A stretch of 64,000 nt of DNA, taken from DATFRY01 sp035489015 (lineage in GTDB: Bacteria; Myxococcota_A; Polyangia; Haliangiales; Haliangiaceae). The position numbers and the translations under genes are program-made. The stretch covers positions 65,023 to 129,022 of the forward strand of contig DATHKR010000320.1 of NCBI GenBank assembly GCA_035489015.1, in the 5' to 3' direction. How positions within the stretch are numbered: position 1 is the stretch's first letter; each line of letters begins with the position of its first letter. The notes under the pieces were generated by a model, which saw only the letters and a program-made list of their open reading frames with translations, was not told the origin of the DNA and ran no database searches. This document shows, piece by piece, positions 44,382 to 51,514 of the stretch.

Positions 44382-45295
44382 ATGATGAACACCACCGTCG
44401 CGGCCCACGCGGCGAGGTTGAGCAGGAACGCCGGGTCGCGCAGGATCGCGTCGGTCGGGCTGTCGTCGCCGCCGCGCCACAGCGCGATCTGCGAGAACCG
44501 CGCGATGCCGAGCAAGCAGAACGGCAGGGTGAAGACCAGCGAGCGGGTGCCGAAGAACCGGACCGTGTGGTGGTCCTGAGTGTAGAGCGCGTAGGCGGCC
44601 GAGGTCGCCACCGCCAGCAGCGTCATGGCCCAGCGCAGGTGGCGGACCCGGTAGCCGGCCAGGCTGGCCCGGGTGGTGCGCGCGTCGATCTCGGCTGCCT
44701 CCGCCTGGAGGAGCTCGTGGGCGCGCTTGCCGAAGCCGAGCATGCTGGCGAGCAGCCCGGTGCAGGCCAGCAGCCACGGCGACACCGGCACGTCGATGGC
44801 GAAGCCGCCCGCCATGACCCGCAGGAGGAAGCCGACCGCGATCATGGTGACGTCGACGAAAGCGACCCGCTTGAGCGCGAGCGAGTAGGCCAGGTTGTTG
44901 GCCAGGTAGCCGGCCGCCACCGCCAGCAGCGGCCACGACAGCGACGCGCAGGCGGCCAGCGCGACCGCGGCCATCAGCCCGGCCGCCACCAGCGCGGTCC
45001 GCTCGCCCAGCGCGCCCGAGGCGATCGGCCGGCGCCGCTTGCTCGGGTGGTGGCGGTCTCCCTCGGCGTCGCGGACGTCGTTGAACGCGTAGACCGCCCC
45101 GGACAGGAGACAGAACCCGAGCACGGCGAGCCCCGCCCGACCGGCCAGGGCGAGGTCGGTCAGGTTCTTGGAGAAGACCAGCGGCGCGGCGACGAAGAGG
45201 TTCTTGACCCACTGGCGCGGCCGCATGGTGACCAGCACGGCGCGCGCGGTGGAGAGGGGACCGCGCCTGGTGCGCGGATCAATTCGGTGTTCCAC
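44366..45295 (-). CDS. UbiA-family prenyltransferase, decaprenyl-phosphate phosphoribosyltransferase-like
   Basis: The product has 309 residues from a GTG at 45295. A longer frame to 45412 only reads the repeat-rich end of the upstream gene in another frame, so I reject it. MRPRQWVKNLFVAAPLVFS is the family entry, and FNDVRDAEGDRHHPSKRRRP holds the Asp-rich NDxxDxxxD motif for magnesium and prenyl phosphate. Seven or more further helices follow. The DPPR-synthase branch moves phosphoribose from PRPP to a polyprenyl phosphate, a route to arabinose-type lipid sugars. It overlaps the dctM stop by 17 bases. Confidence 0.88.
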   Translation of the reverse strand: MEHRIDPRTRRGPLSTARAVLVTMRPRQWVKNLFVAAPLVFSKNLTDLALAGRAGLAVLGFCLLSGAVYAFNDVRDAEGDRHHPSKRRRPIASGALGERTALVAAGLMAAVALAACASLSWPLLAVAAGYLANNLAYSLALKRVAFVDVTMIAVGFLLRVMAGGFAIDVPVSPWLLACTGLLASMLGFGKRAHELLQAEAAEIDARTTRASLAGYRVRHLRWAMTLLAVATSAAYALYTQDHHTVRFFGTRSLVFTLPFCLLGIARFSQIALWRGGDDSPTDAILRDPAFLLNLAAWAATVVFIIYGAR

Positions 45296-47036
45296 CGGCC
45301 TTGGGGTCGTCCTTGTCGGCGCCGTCGCCCTTGTCGGCGCCGTCGCCCTTGGCCTTGCCTTTGCCTTTGCCCTTGTCGGCGTCGTCCTTGTCGGCGTCGT
45401 CTTCGTCCTCATCGGCCCAGTCGTCCTCGCCGGTCGCCTCGTCCGCCTTCGACCGCGCGACGTACTCGTCGATCGCCTTCTTCTCGCACTCGCTGCCGAC
45501 CCGGCCGCCGGCCTTTTGCCGGCACTGGGTCACGTCGATGAAGAGGCCCGTGCAGTCTTCCTTGTGGGTCGCGTCGGCGATCGGCTCGCAGTCGGACACC
45601 TTCATCGCCTTGCCGTCGGGCAAGGTCAGCTCCCTGACCGCCGTCGCCTCCTGGTACTTCACGTGGACCTGGCGGACCATCTCGCTCGCCCGCCCGCGCC
45701 GGTCGGGCTCCGGCACCACGGTCAGCGGCTCGACGTAGGTGACCACGAACAGCGCCGCGATCATGATGAACAGCGGCGGCAGCGCCGCCATCGTCACCTC
45801 GAGGATCGGCTTGCGGAAGGTGAAGCTGGTGATGAACAGGTTGAGGCCGACCGGCGGGTGCAGGTACCCGACCTCGAGGTTGAGCAGGAAGATGACGCCG
45901 AGGTGGAACGGATCCACCCCCATCTTCACCGCCGCCGGCGCGATGAGCGGCACGACCACGACGATGGCCGAGAAGATGTCCATCACCATGCCGACGATGA
46001 GGAGCATCACGTTGAGGGCGAGCAGGAACGTCCACTTCGAGCCGAAGTGGGCCAGGATCCACTCGACGATCGCCTGCGGCACCCGCGCGGTCACCAGGTA
46101 CGAGGTGAACGCCTGCGCGGTCAGCACGATCGCGAAGATCGCGCCGGCCAGCCCCATCGACGCGCGCACCACCTTCCACAGCCTGGCCGGGGCCAGGTCG
46201 CGGTAGACCAGGACCTCGATGATGAGCACGTAGAGCACGCACAGCGAGGCCAGCTGGGGCAGCTGCAGCCCGAGCAGGAGCCCGCCGATGATGAGCACCG
46301 GGATGAGCAGCTCGGGCAGCGCGACCAGGAGGCTCTTCACCAGCGCGCCGAAGTGGAACGACTGGCGAGGCACGCCCTTCCGGATCGCGACCACCACGGC
46401 GTAGATCGACAGCATCCCGACCAGCACCAGGCCGGGGACGATGCCGGCGAACACGAACCGGTCGGTCGAGAACGAGATCAGCTTCATCTCGCCCGACTCG
46501 GTCGCCGCCATCGCCTGGGCCTGGACCCCGTAGATGGTGCCGTACACGAACAGCGGGACCGCCGGCGGGAACAGGAGGCCGACCGAGCCGGTCCCGGCCA
46601 GGAGGCCGAGCGAGAACCGCTCCGGGTACTTCTCCTTGAGGAGCGCCGGCATGAGCAGGCCGCCCAGCGCCACGATGGTCACCCCGGACGCGCCGGTGAA
46701 GGTGGTGAACACCGCGCACGCGAAGATGGTGCAGACCGCCAGCCCGCCCGGCATCCAGCCGAGCGCCGCCTGCGCGACCCGGACGGTGCGGTCGGCGGTC
46801 TTCGACTCCGCCATGAGGAAGCCGGCCAGGATGAACAGCGGGATGGTCGACAAGATCGGCGCGGTGATCGGGCTGGTGCCGAGCGCGAACAGGCTCTGCA
46901 CCCCGCCGCCGAACTCCTGGGCGAAGCCGCGCGCCGAGTCGAACCCGCCGAACGTGGCGAGCAGGAGAAAGACGGTGAAGATCGGCACCCCGAGCGCGAG
47001 CAGCACCAGGGAGACCAGGACGCCTGCGCCGAGCAT
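45279..47036 (-). CDS. TRAP transporter large permease (DctM) with unusual C-terminal extension
   Basis: The 585-residue product has the DctM membrane core in residues 1-450: STIPLFILAGFLMAESKTAD, FTGASGVTIVALGGLLMPAL, GLLFPPAVPLFVYG, NLEVGYLHPPVGLNLFITS. This is the channel half of a sodium-driven importer. Residues 455-585 are extra: a soluble segment with four Cys (DCEPIADATHKEDC and TQCRQKAGGRVGSEC), then a low-complexity tail of Lys, Asp, Gly and Ala repeats. Typical DctM proteins end near 430-450. The ATG overlaps the dctQ stop by one base. Confidence 0.93.
   Translation of the reverse strand: MLGAGVLVSLVLLALGVPIFTVFLLLATFGGFDSARGFAQEFGGGVQSLFALGTSPITAPILSTIPLFILAGFLMAESKTADRTVRVAQAALGWMPGGLAVCTIFACAVFTTFTGASGVTIVALGGLLMPALLKEKYPERFSLGLLAGTGSVGLLFPPAVPLFVYGTIYGVQAQAMAATESGEMKLISFSTDRFVFAGIVPGLVLVGMLSIYAVVVAIRKGVPRQSFHFGALVKSLLVALPELLIPVLIIGGLLLGLQLPQLASLCVLYVLIIEVLVYRDLAPARLWKVVRASMGLAGAIFAIVLTAQAFTSYLVTARVPQAIVEWILAHFGSKWTFLLALNVMLLIVGMVMDIFSAIVVVVPLIAPAAVKMGVDPFHLGVIFLLNLEVGYLHPPVGLNLFITSFTFRKPILEVTMAALPPLFIMIAALFVVTYVEPLTVVPEPDRRGRASEMVRQVHVKYQEATAVRELTLPDGKAMKVSDCEPIADATHKEDCTGLFIDVTQCRQKAGGRVGSECEKKAIDEYVARSKADEATGEDDWADEDEDDADKDDADKGKGKGKAKGDGADKGDGADKDDPKAGGTPN
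45305..45420 (-). repeat. Low-complexity repeats encoding the DctM tail
   Basis: Short units around gtcggc and ccttgtcggc recur and encode KDDADK, GKGKGKAK and GDGADK repeats. This explains the spurious long antisense and out-of-frame readings over the tail. Confidence 0.65.
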
Positions 47037-47629
47037 CAGTGACCCCCGTGCGGCGGCTCGGGCGGCAGGCGCCGGTTGGCCAGGTAGACGACCTCGATCG
47101 CGGCGTGCAGCGCGTAGTGGACCGCGATCAGGCCAAAGGCCACGACCATGGCGAGGTAGCCGTGCCCGGTCGAGATCACCTCGTAGTCCTCGTTGAGCTC
47201 GTGGGCGCCGCGGCGCAGGTCGAGGCCGGAGCGCATGACCAGGATGCACATCGCCACCGCGAGGACCGCGGTCATGATGCGCAGCCACGAGCGCATGCGC
47301 GGCGGGAACATCCGGGTGACCAGGTCCATGTGGAACATGCCCTGGCGCTGGGCGGCCAGCGCGGCCCCGCTCATCGCCACGAAGAACACGCTGTAGCGGA
47401 TGAGCTCGTACGGCCAGGTCTCGCGGTGGTCGAACAGCCCGGCCAGCACCTGGTAGACGGCGCCGCCGACCAGGACCACGACCAGGAGAACGATCAGCCC
47501 GGTCTCGAGGTTGCCGAGCAGATCGTTGAAGCGGCGCAGCGCCAGCGCCGCGTCCGGTTCTTCGCGAGGCAAGACGTACGCTTCCGGCACATCCGGCACG
47601 TCCGGCTCATCGGGTTGGTCGTTGGCCAC
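47036..47629 (-). CDS. TRAP transporter small permease (DctQ)
   Basis: The 197-residue product starts at GTG. An acidic, Pro-rich N-terminus (residues 1-30) is followed by four helices of the DctQ family (LIVLLVVVLVGGAVYQVL, RYSVFFVAMSGAALAAQRQ, IMTAVLAVAMCILVM, GYLAMVVAFGLIAVHYAL). RQGMFHMDLVTRMFP is the conserved loop. It pairs with DctM. No ribosome-binding site precedes the GTG, but TACGAT lies 8 bases upstream with TTGCCA 18 bases before it, so dctQM may have its own promoter. Confidence 0.92.
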   Translation of the reverse strand: MANDQPDEPDVPDVPEAYVLPREEPDAALALRRFNDLLGNLETGLIVLLVVVLVGGAVYQVLAGLFDHRETWPYELIRYSVFFVAMSGAALAAQRQGMFHMDLVTRMFPPRMRSWLRIMTAVLAVAMCILVMRSGLDLRRGAHELNEDYEVISTGHGYLAMVVAFGLIAVHYALHAAIEVVYLANRRLPPEPPHGGH

Positions 47630-47637
47630 GGCCGGCT

Positions 47638-47667
47638 ATCGTATGAAACCGGCTCGATGGCTGGCAA
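47638..47667 (-). promoter_or_regulatory. Predicted internal promoter for dctQM
   Basis: TTGCCA (47667 to 47662) and TACGAT (47643 to 47638) are 18 bases apart. The -10 ends 8 bases before the GTG of dctQ, so the mRNA would be nearly leaderless. Confidence 0.6.
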
Positions 47668-47700
47668 CGACGGAATCCGGAAAAGCCGGCCGGAAACGCC

Positions 47701-47751
47701 GACGGGCCCGGGCGGCGCGCATCGAGATGCATCACCGCCGGCGGGCCCGTC
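47701..47751 (-). terminator. Long inverted repeat between dctP and dctQ
   Basis: GACGGGCCCG (47701-47710) pairs perfectly with CGGGCCCGTC (47742-47751). The stem can extend past a small internal loop with GCGG/CCGC. It lies 33 bases past the dctP stop. It could end most transcripts after dctP or protect the dctTP mRNA, giving more binding protein than permease. Confidence 0.65.
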
Positions 47752-47784
47752 ACCATCGGCGCATGCGCGCCGCGATCGTCGACT

Positions 47785-48801
47785 CTACTTCGCGCCAGCG
47801 CGGAACTCGGCCCGGTACTTCATCACCTGGTCGAGATCTTCCTTGCTGTAGATCTTGCCGACCATCTCCTGCCAGGTCGCCTGCGCGTGCTTCTCGAACT
47901 CCGCGACCATGGCGGGCGGCGTCTCGATGGTCTTCACCCCTGCGCGGCCAATCGCCTTGAAGGCGCGCTCGTTGTCGGAGCGGACCGCCTTGCGCAGCTT
48001 CTGCGCCTGGATCTTGAAGGTCTTCTCCGCCGTCTTCTGATCCTCGGCCGACAGCTTGTCCCAGGTCTGCTTGCGGATGAGCGTGCCGGCGATGCCGTAC
48101 GCCATCGGCATCGAGGTCGCGAACTTGACCTTCGTGTACCACTGCAGGGCGACCGCGGCGAGCGGCGAGGCGTAGGTCGCGTTGATGCGACCGGTGTTGA
48201 GCGCGGGCAGCACGTCCGGCACGCCCATCGGCACGCCGTTGACCGACATGCGGCGGAACATCGCCTTCACGATCTTGTCCTCGCCCCACAGCCAGACCTT
48301 GGCCTTGCCCAGGTCGGCGATCGACTTCACCGGCTCGGCCGAATAGAAGTAGAGGAAGCCGACGTCGCCCGGCTCGCTCAGGTAGTAGCCCTTCTTGAGG
48401 AAGCGGGCCTGGAACGTCGGCCACATCTTCTTGCGGACGTAGTCCATCTCCTCGACGCTCTTGTAGAGCATCGGGAGCTCGACCACGCGGATGCTCTCGT
48501 CGACCAGGCTGAGGCCGATCGAGGTCATCGCGCCGCCGTCGAGCTGGCCGAGCTGCATCTTGGCGACGACGTCCTTCTCGTCGCCCTGCACGCCGCCGGC
48601 GTAGTACTTGACCGAGAGCCGCCCGCCGGTCGCCTTGGACACCTCCTCGGCGCCGCGGCTCAGGATCTTCATCCAGGTCGATCCCTCCGGCGCCAGCGTG
48701 GCGACACGCCACTCGTCCGCCCGCGCGGTGCCGGCCGCGCCCAGCGCCGCGGCGGCCGCGGCCGCCATCCCCAGTGCCCGAAACAGTGTCCTGGTCGCCA
48801 T
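47785..48801 (-). CDS. TRAP transporter substrate-binding protein (DctP)
   Basis: The 338-residue product has a Sec signal peptide (MATRTLFRALGMAAAAAAAL, cleaved near ARADEW). WRVATLAPEGSTWMKILSRG is the DctP-family entry. GGVQGDEKDVVAKMQLGQLD and NGVPMGVPDVLPALNTGRIN are core motifs of the fold that usually binds a carboxylate. It is the periplasmic receptor of the transporter. Its ATG overlaps the tatT stop by one base. The substrate cannot be read from sequence. Confidence 0.94.
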   Translation of the reverse strand: MATRTLFRALGMAAAAAAALGAAGTARADEWRVATLAPEGSTWMKILSRGAEEVSKATGGRLSVKYYAGGVQGDEKDVVAKMQLGQLDGGAMTSIGLSLVDESIRVVELPMLYKSVEEMDYVRKKMWPTFQARFLKKGYYLSEPGDVGFLYFYSAEPVKSIADLGKAKVWLWGEDKIVKAMFRRMSVNGVPMGVPDVLPALNTGRINATYASPLAAVALQWYTKVKFATSMPMAYGIAGTLIRKQTWDKLSAEDQKTAEKTFKIQAQKLRKAVRSDNERAFKAIGRAGVKTIETPPAMVAEFEKHAQATWQEMVGKIYSKEDLDQVMKYRAEFRAGAK

Positions 48802-49739
48802 TAGAACCACTCCTTCTCTCGCTTGAGATAGCGCCGCGCCTTGCGGTGCGCGATCTCGTTGGCCAGTCGCTGGTCGGGCCAGATGGCCGGATCCGTCTCC
48901 AGCACGCCGACCAGGCTCTTGTGGAACAGCGCGCGGTCCTGCACCGCGACCGCGTATCGCCGCGCGTAGAAGACCTGGACCAGGAGGAACTTGTCCTTGG
49001 TCAGCTCCATGGCGCGCTTGAAGTGCTGGTCGCCCAGCTTCGGGTCGCCGCCCAGCGCCTTCGAGAGCGCGACCGCCATCGACGCGAGCGCGATGTGGGG
49101 GAGGGCCCGGGTGGCCGGATCGCGGTCGTTCTCGGCGTCGTCGAGCTGCACGACTCGTTCGAGCAGGGCCCGCGCCTTGGGCAGATGCGAGATGAGCGCG
49201 ATGTCGTCCTTGTTCTGGTTGATCGCGCCGGCCAGGCCGATCGCGGTCCACAGCGCGCCGTCGCGCTGGTCGGCGTCGAGGCCGTTCACCTTGCTGCGGA
49301 AGGCCTGGACGTCGCCGGCCAGCGCCTTGCTCCAGTCCCCGCCGAGCAGCTCGAGCCCGTAGCCCATGCAGCGGAGGAACATCTTGGTGGCGCGCTTCGA
49401 CTGGTAGTCGGCGTCGTCGAAGCGCTTCTCTCCCTCGGCCACCTCCCACTCGTCCTCGACGAAGCCGGTCGCGTACTGGCAGTAGCCCTCGGCCAGGAGG
49501 CGAGTCAGGGACTCGTTGTCCGGGTTGACCACGTGAAAGCCCTCGACGGTCTTCAACGTGGCCGGGATGGCGCGCGCCGCGAGATCGTAGTCCGACTCCT
49601 GTCTGATCGCGGGCTGCGCGCGGACCAGCACCTTCGATGTCGTGTTGACGGTGAACTTGCCCATGTCGCACGCCGCGGCGGTCGGCACCAGACAGGCGAG
49701 GAGGACGGACGAGCGGACAAACCAGTCGAGGCGCAGCAT
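48801..49739 (-). CDS. TRAP transporter TatT component (TPR lipoprotein)
   Basis: The product has 312 residues. The ATG at 49739 has AAGGGG just upstream and gives the signal MLRLDWFVRSSVLLACLVPT ending in a lipobox Cys (AAAC). The mature part is helical with TPR-like repeats (ALWTAIGLAGAINQNKDD, LPHIALASMAVALSKALGGD). It matches the TatT family first described in Treponema pallidum (TatT/TatP), where a trimeric TPR protein binds the DctP-type receptor. Position directly before dctP agrees. It defines this as a TRAP-T transporter that may take in a hydrophobic ligand. Confidence 0.9.
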   Translation of the reverse strand: MLRLDWFVRSSVLLACLVPTAAACDMGKFTVNTTSKVLVRAQPAIRQESDYDLAARAIPATLKTVEGFHVVNPDNESLTRLLAEGYCQYATGFVEDEWEVAEGEKRFDDADYQSKRATKMFLRCMGYGLELLGGDWSKALAGDVQAFRSKVNGLDADQRDGALWTAIGLAGAINQNKDDIALISHLPKARALLERVVQLDDAENDRDPATRALPHIALASMAVALSKALGGDPKLGDQHFKRAMELTKDKFLLVQVFYARRYAVAVQDRALFHKSLVGVLETDPAIWPDQRLANEIAHRKARRYLKREKEWF

Positions 49740-49812
49740 CGTGCCCCCTTCGTAGACGCTTGGGTTCGTGGGGAATTCAACGCCAGCGCAGCCAAGGGTG
49801 CGCGGCTGCACG

Positions 49813-49842
49813 ACACTAAGGGAGAGCCTCCAGTCCTGTCAA
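49813..49842 (-). promoter_or_regulatory. Predicted promoter of the TRAP-T operon
   Basis: A perfect TTGACA (49842 to 49837) is followed after 18 bases by TAGTGT (49818 to 49813). The transcript would start near 49806 with a leader of about 67 bases containing the AAGGGG of tatT. Confidence 0.6.
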
Positions 49843-49870
49843 TCCGCGCCTTTCCCCGGCGACGTGGAGG

Positions 49871-49876
49871 TATTGT
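49871..49876 (+). promoter_or_regulatory. TANNNT box, predicted leaderless -10
   Basis: TATTGT ends 6 bases before the ATG at 49883. The GAGG just upstream of it is too far away to act as a ribosome-binding site. Confidence 0.5.
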
Positions 49877-49882
49877 CCAGAC

Positions 49883-51514
49883 ATGCGAGGCTCGCCGGTC
49901 CTCTTTCTCGTGCTTTGCTGCGCGTGCGACGGCGGAGCGCGCGACGGCGAGCAGCAGGCCGGTCGCCTGCAAGCTCCCGCCGCCGCCTCGACCCGGCGCG
50001 ACCCGACCACGCTGGTGGTCGGCCGCCCCGCCGACGCGCTGTCGCTCGATCCGGCGCGGGTCGGTGACAACGAGTCGGTCGAGGTGTGCGAGCAGATCTA
50101 CGAGACGCTCCTGTCCTACGACACCGCGTCCAAGGAGATCCGGGCCGGCCTGGCCAGGTCGTGGACCGTGTCCGACGACGGGCTGGTGTGGACCTTCGTC
50201 CTGCGCGACGGGGTGCGCTTCCACGACGGGACGCCGCTCGACGCCGCCGCGGTGGTGTTCTCGCTCGAGCGCCAGCGCGATCCGGACCATCCCTTCCACG
50301 GAGCCGATCGGACCAGCTTCCGCTTCGCCTACTGGCAGAACCTCTACCGCAACGTGCGCTCGGTCGAGGCGGTCGATCCCCGCACCGTCCGCATCACCAT
50401 CGATCGCCGGTACGCGCCGTTCGAGGCGAACATGGCGATGTTCCCGGTGTCGATCGTCTCGCCGGCCGCGGTCGCCCGCTGGGGGGCCGACTACTACCGT
50501 CACCCGGTCGGGACCGGGCCGTTCCGGTTCGTGCGCTGGGACAGCGGGCACATCGTGCTCGAGCGCAACCCGGACTACTGGGGCAGCCCGCCCGGCATCG
50601 CGCGGCTCATCTTCAGGTCGATCCCGGACGCCCGCCAGCGCCTGACCGAGCTGGAGTCGGCCGCGATCGACGTGGCCTACTCGCTCCTGCCCGACGAGCT
50701 CCAGTTCGTCGAGCTCCACCCGGACCTGACCGTCTACCAGGAGCCGGCCGCGACGGTGGCCTACCTGGCGATGAACACCACGCACCCGCCGTTCGACGAC
50801 ATCCGGGTGCGGCGAGCGGTGAACTACGCCGTCAACAAGGACTCGATCGTCAAGCTCGCCTACCAGGGGCTGGGCACGGCGGCAACCGGTCCGCTGCCGC
50901 CCGGGCAGTGGGGCTATCAGCGGCCGAGCACCACCTACTTCTACGACCCCGAGCGGGCCCGCGCGCTCCTGGCCGAGGCGGCCGCGGACGGCCACTTCGA
51001 TCGCGATCGGGTCTACAAGCTGTACACGCTGTCCACCCCGCGCGCGTACCTGCCCGACCCGGAGTTCATCGCGCGGGTGATCCAGTCGAACCTGGCCGCG
51101 GTCGGCATGCGCAGCGAGCTGGTGATCCAGCGGATGCGCAAGCACCTGCACGCGGTCCAGCGAGGCGAGCACGACATGTGCCTGTTCGGCTGGATCGGCG
51201 ACAACGGCGATCCGGACAACTACCTCTACACGCTCTTCGACGGGGACAGCACCGGGCCGGGCATCGCGCGCAACCTGTCCTTCCACCGCGATCCGCTGCT
51301 GCACGAGCTCCTGCTCGAGGGGCAGGGGACCAACGACCGCGAAAAGCGCATCGACATCTATCGCCGCGCCCAGGAGCGGATCGCCGACCAGGCGCCGTGG
51401 GTGCCGCTGGCCCACTCGCACGTGGCGGTCGCCGCCCGGATCGACGTGGGCGGCATCGTGGTGAAGCCGACCGCGGTGGTCGAGTTCAAGGGGGTGCGTC
51501 GCCTTGGCCACTGA
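49883..51514 (+). CDS. Peptide-type solute-binding lipoprotein linked to a sensor kinase
   Basis: The 543-residue product has a very short signal MRGSPVLFLVLCCAC with a lipobox. The fold is SBP family 5: EQIYETLLSYD, FVLRDGVRFHDGTPLDAAAV, PVGTGPFRFVRWD, FDDIRVRRAVNYAVNKDSIV. No ABC permease genes are near. Instead its stop overlaps the start of a large membrane histidine kinase gene, and a receiver-GGDEF gene follows. This suggests that the protein presents a solute to the kinase rather than to an importer. That is an inference from gene order. Confidence 0.93.
   Translation: MRGSPVLFLVLCCACDGGARDGEQQAGRLQAPAAASTRRDPTTLVVGRPADALSLDPARVGDNESVEVCEQIYETLLSYDTASKEIRAGLARSWTVSDDGLVWTFVLRDGVRFHDGTPLDAAAVVFSLERQRDPDHPFHGADRTSFRFAYWQNLYRNVRSVEAVDPRTVRITIDRRYAPFEANMAMFPVSIVSPAAVARWGADYYRHPVGTGPFRFVRWDSGHIVLERNPDYWGSPPGIARLIFRSIPDARQRLTELESAAIDVAYSLLPDELQFVELHPDLTVYQEPAATVAYLAMNTTHPPFDDIRVRRAVNYAVNKDSIVKLAYQGLGTAATGPLPPGQWGYQRPSTTYFYDPERARALLAEAAADGHFDRDRVYKLYTLSTPRAYLPDPEFIARVIQSNLAAVGMRSELVIQRMRKHLHAVQRGEHDMCLFGWIGDNGDPDNYLYTLFDGDSTGPGIARNLSFHRDPLLHELLLEGQGTNDREKRIDIYRRAQERIADQAPWVPLAHSHVAVAARIDVGGIVVKPTAVVEFKGVRRLGH

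Noticed and set aside
42132..45212. A 1026-residue minus-strand frame over the DUF4340 gene
   Set aside because: It is low in hydrophobic residues, rich in Arg, Gly and Ala, and overlaps better-supported genes on both strands.
45296..45412. N-terminal extension of the UbiA-family gene
   Set aside because: The extra 39 residues (TPTRTTPTRAKAKARP and similar) are the repeats of the dctM tail read in another frame. The GTG at 45295 gives a normal family length.
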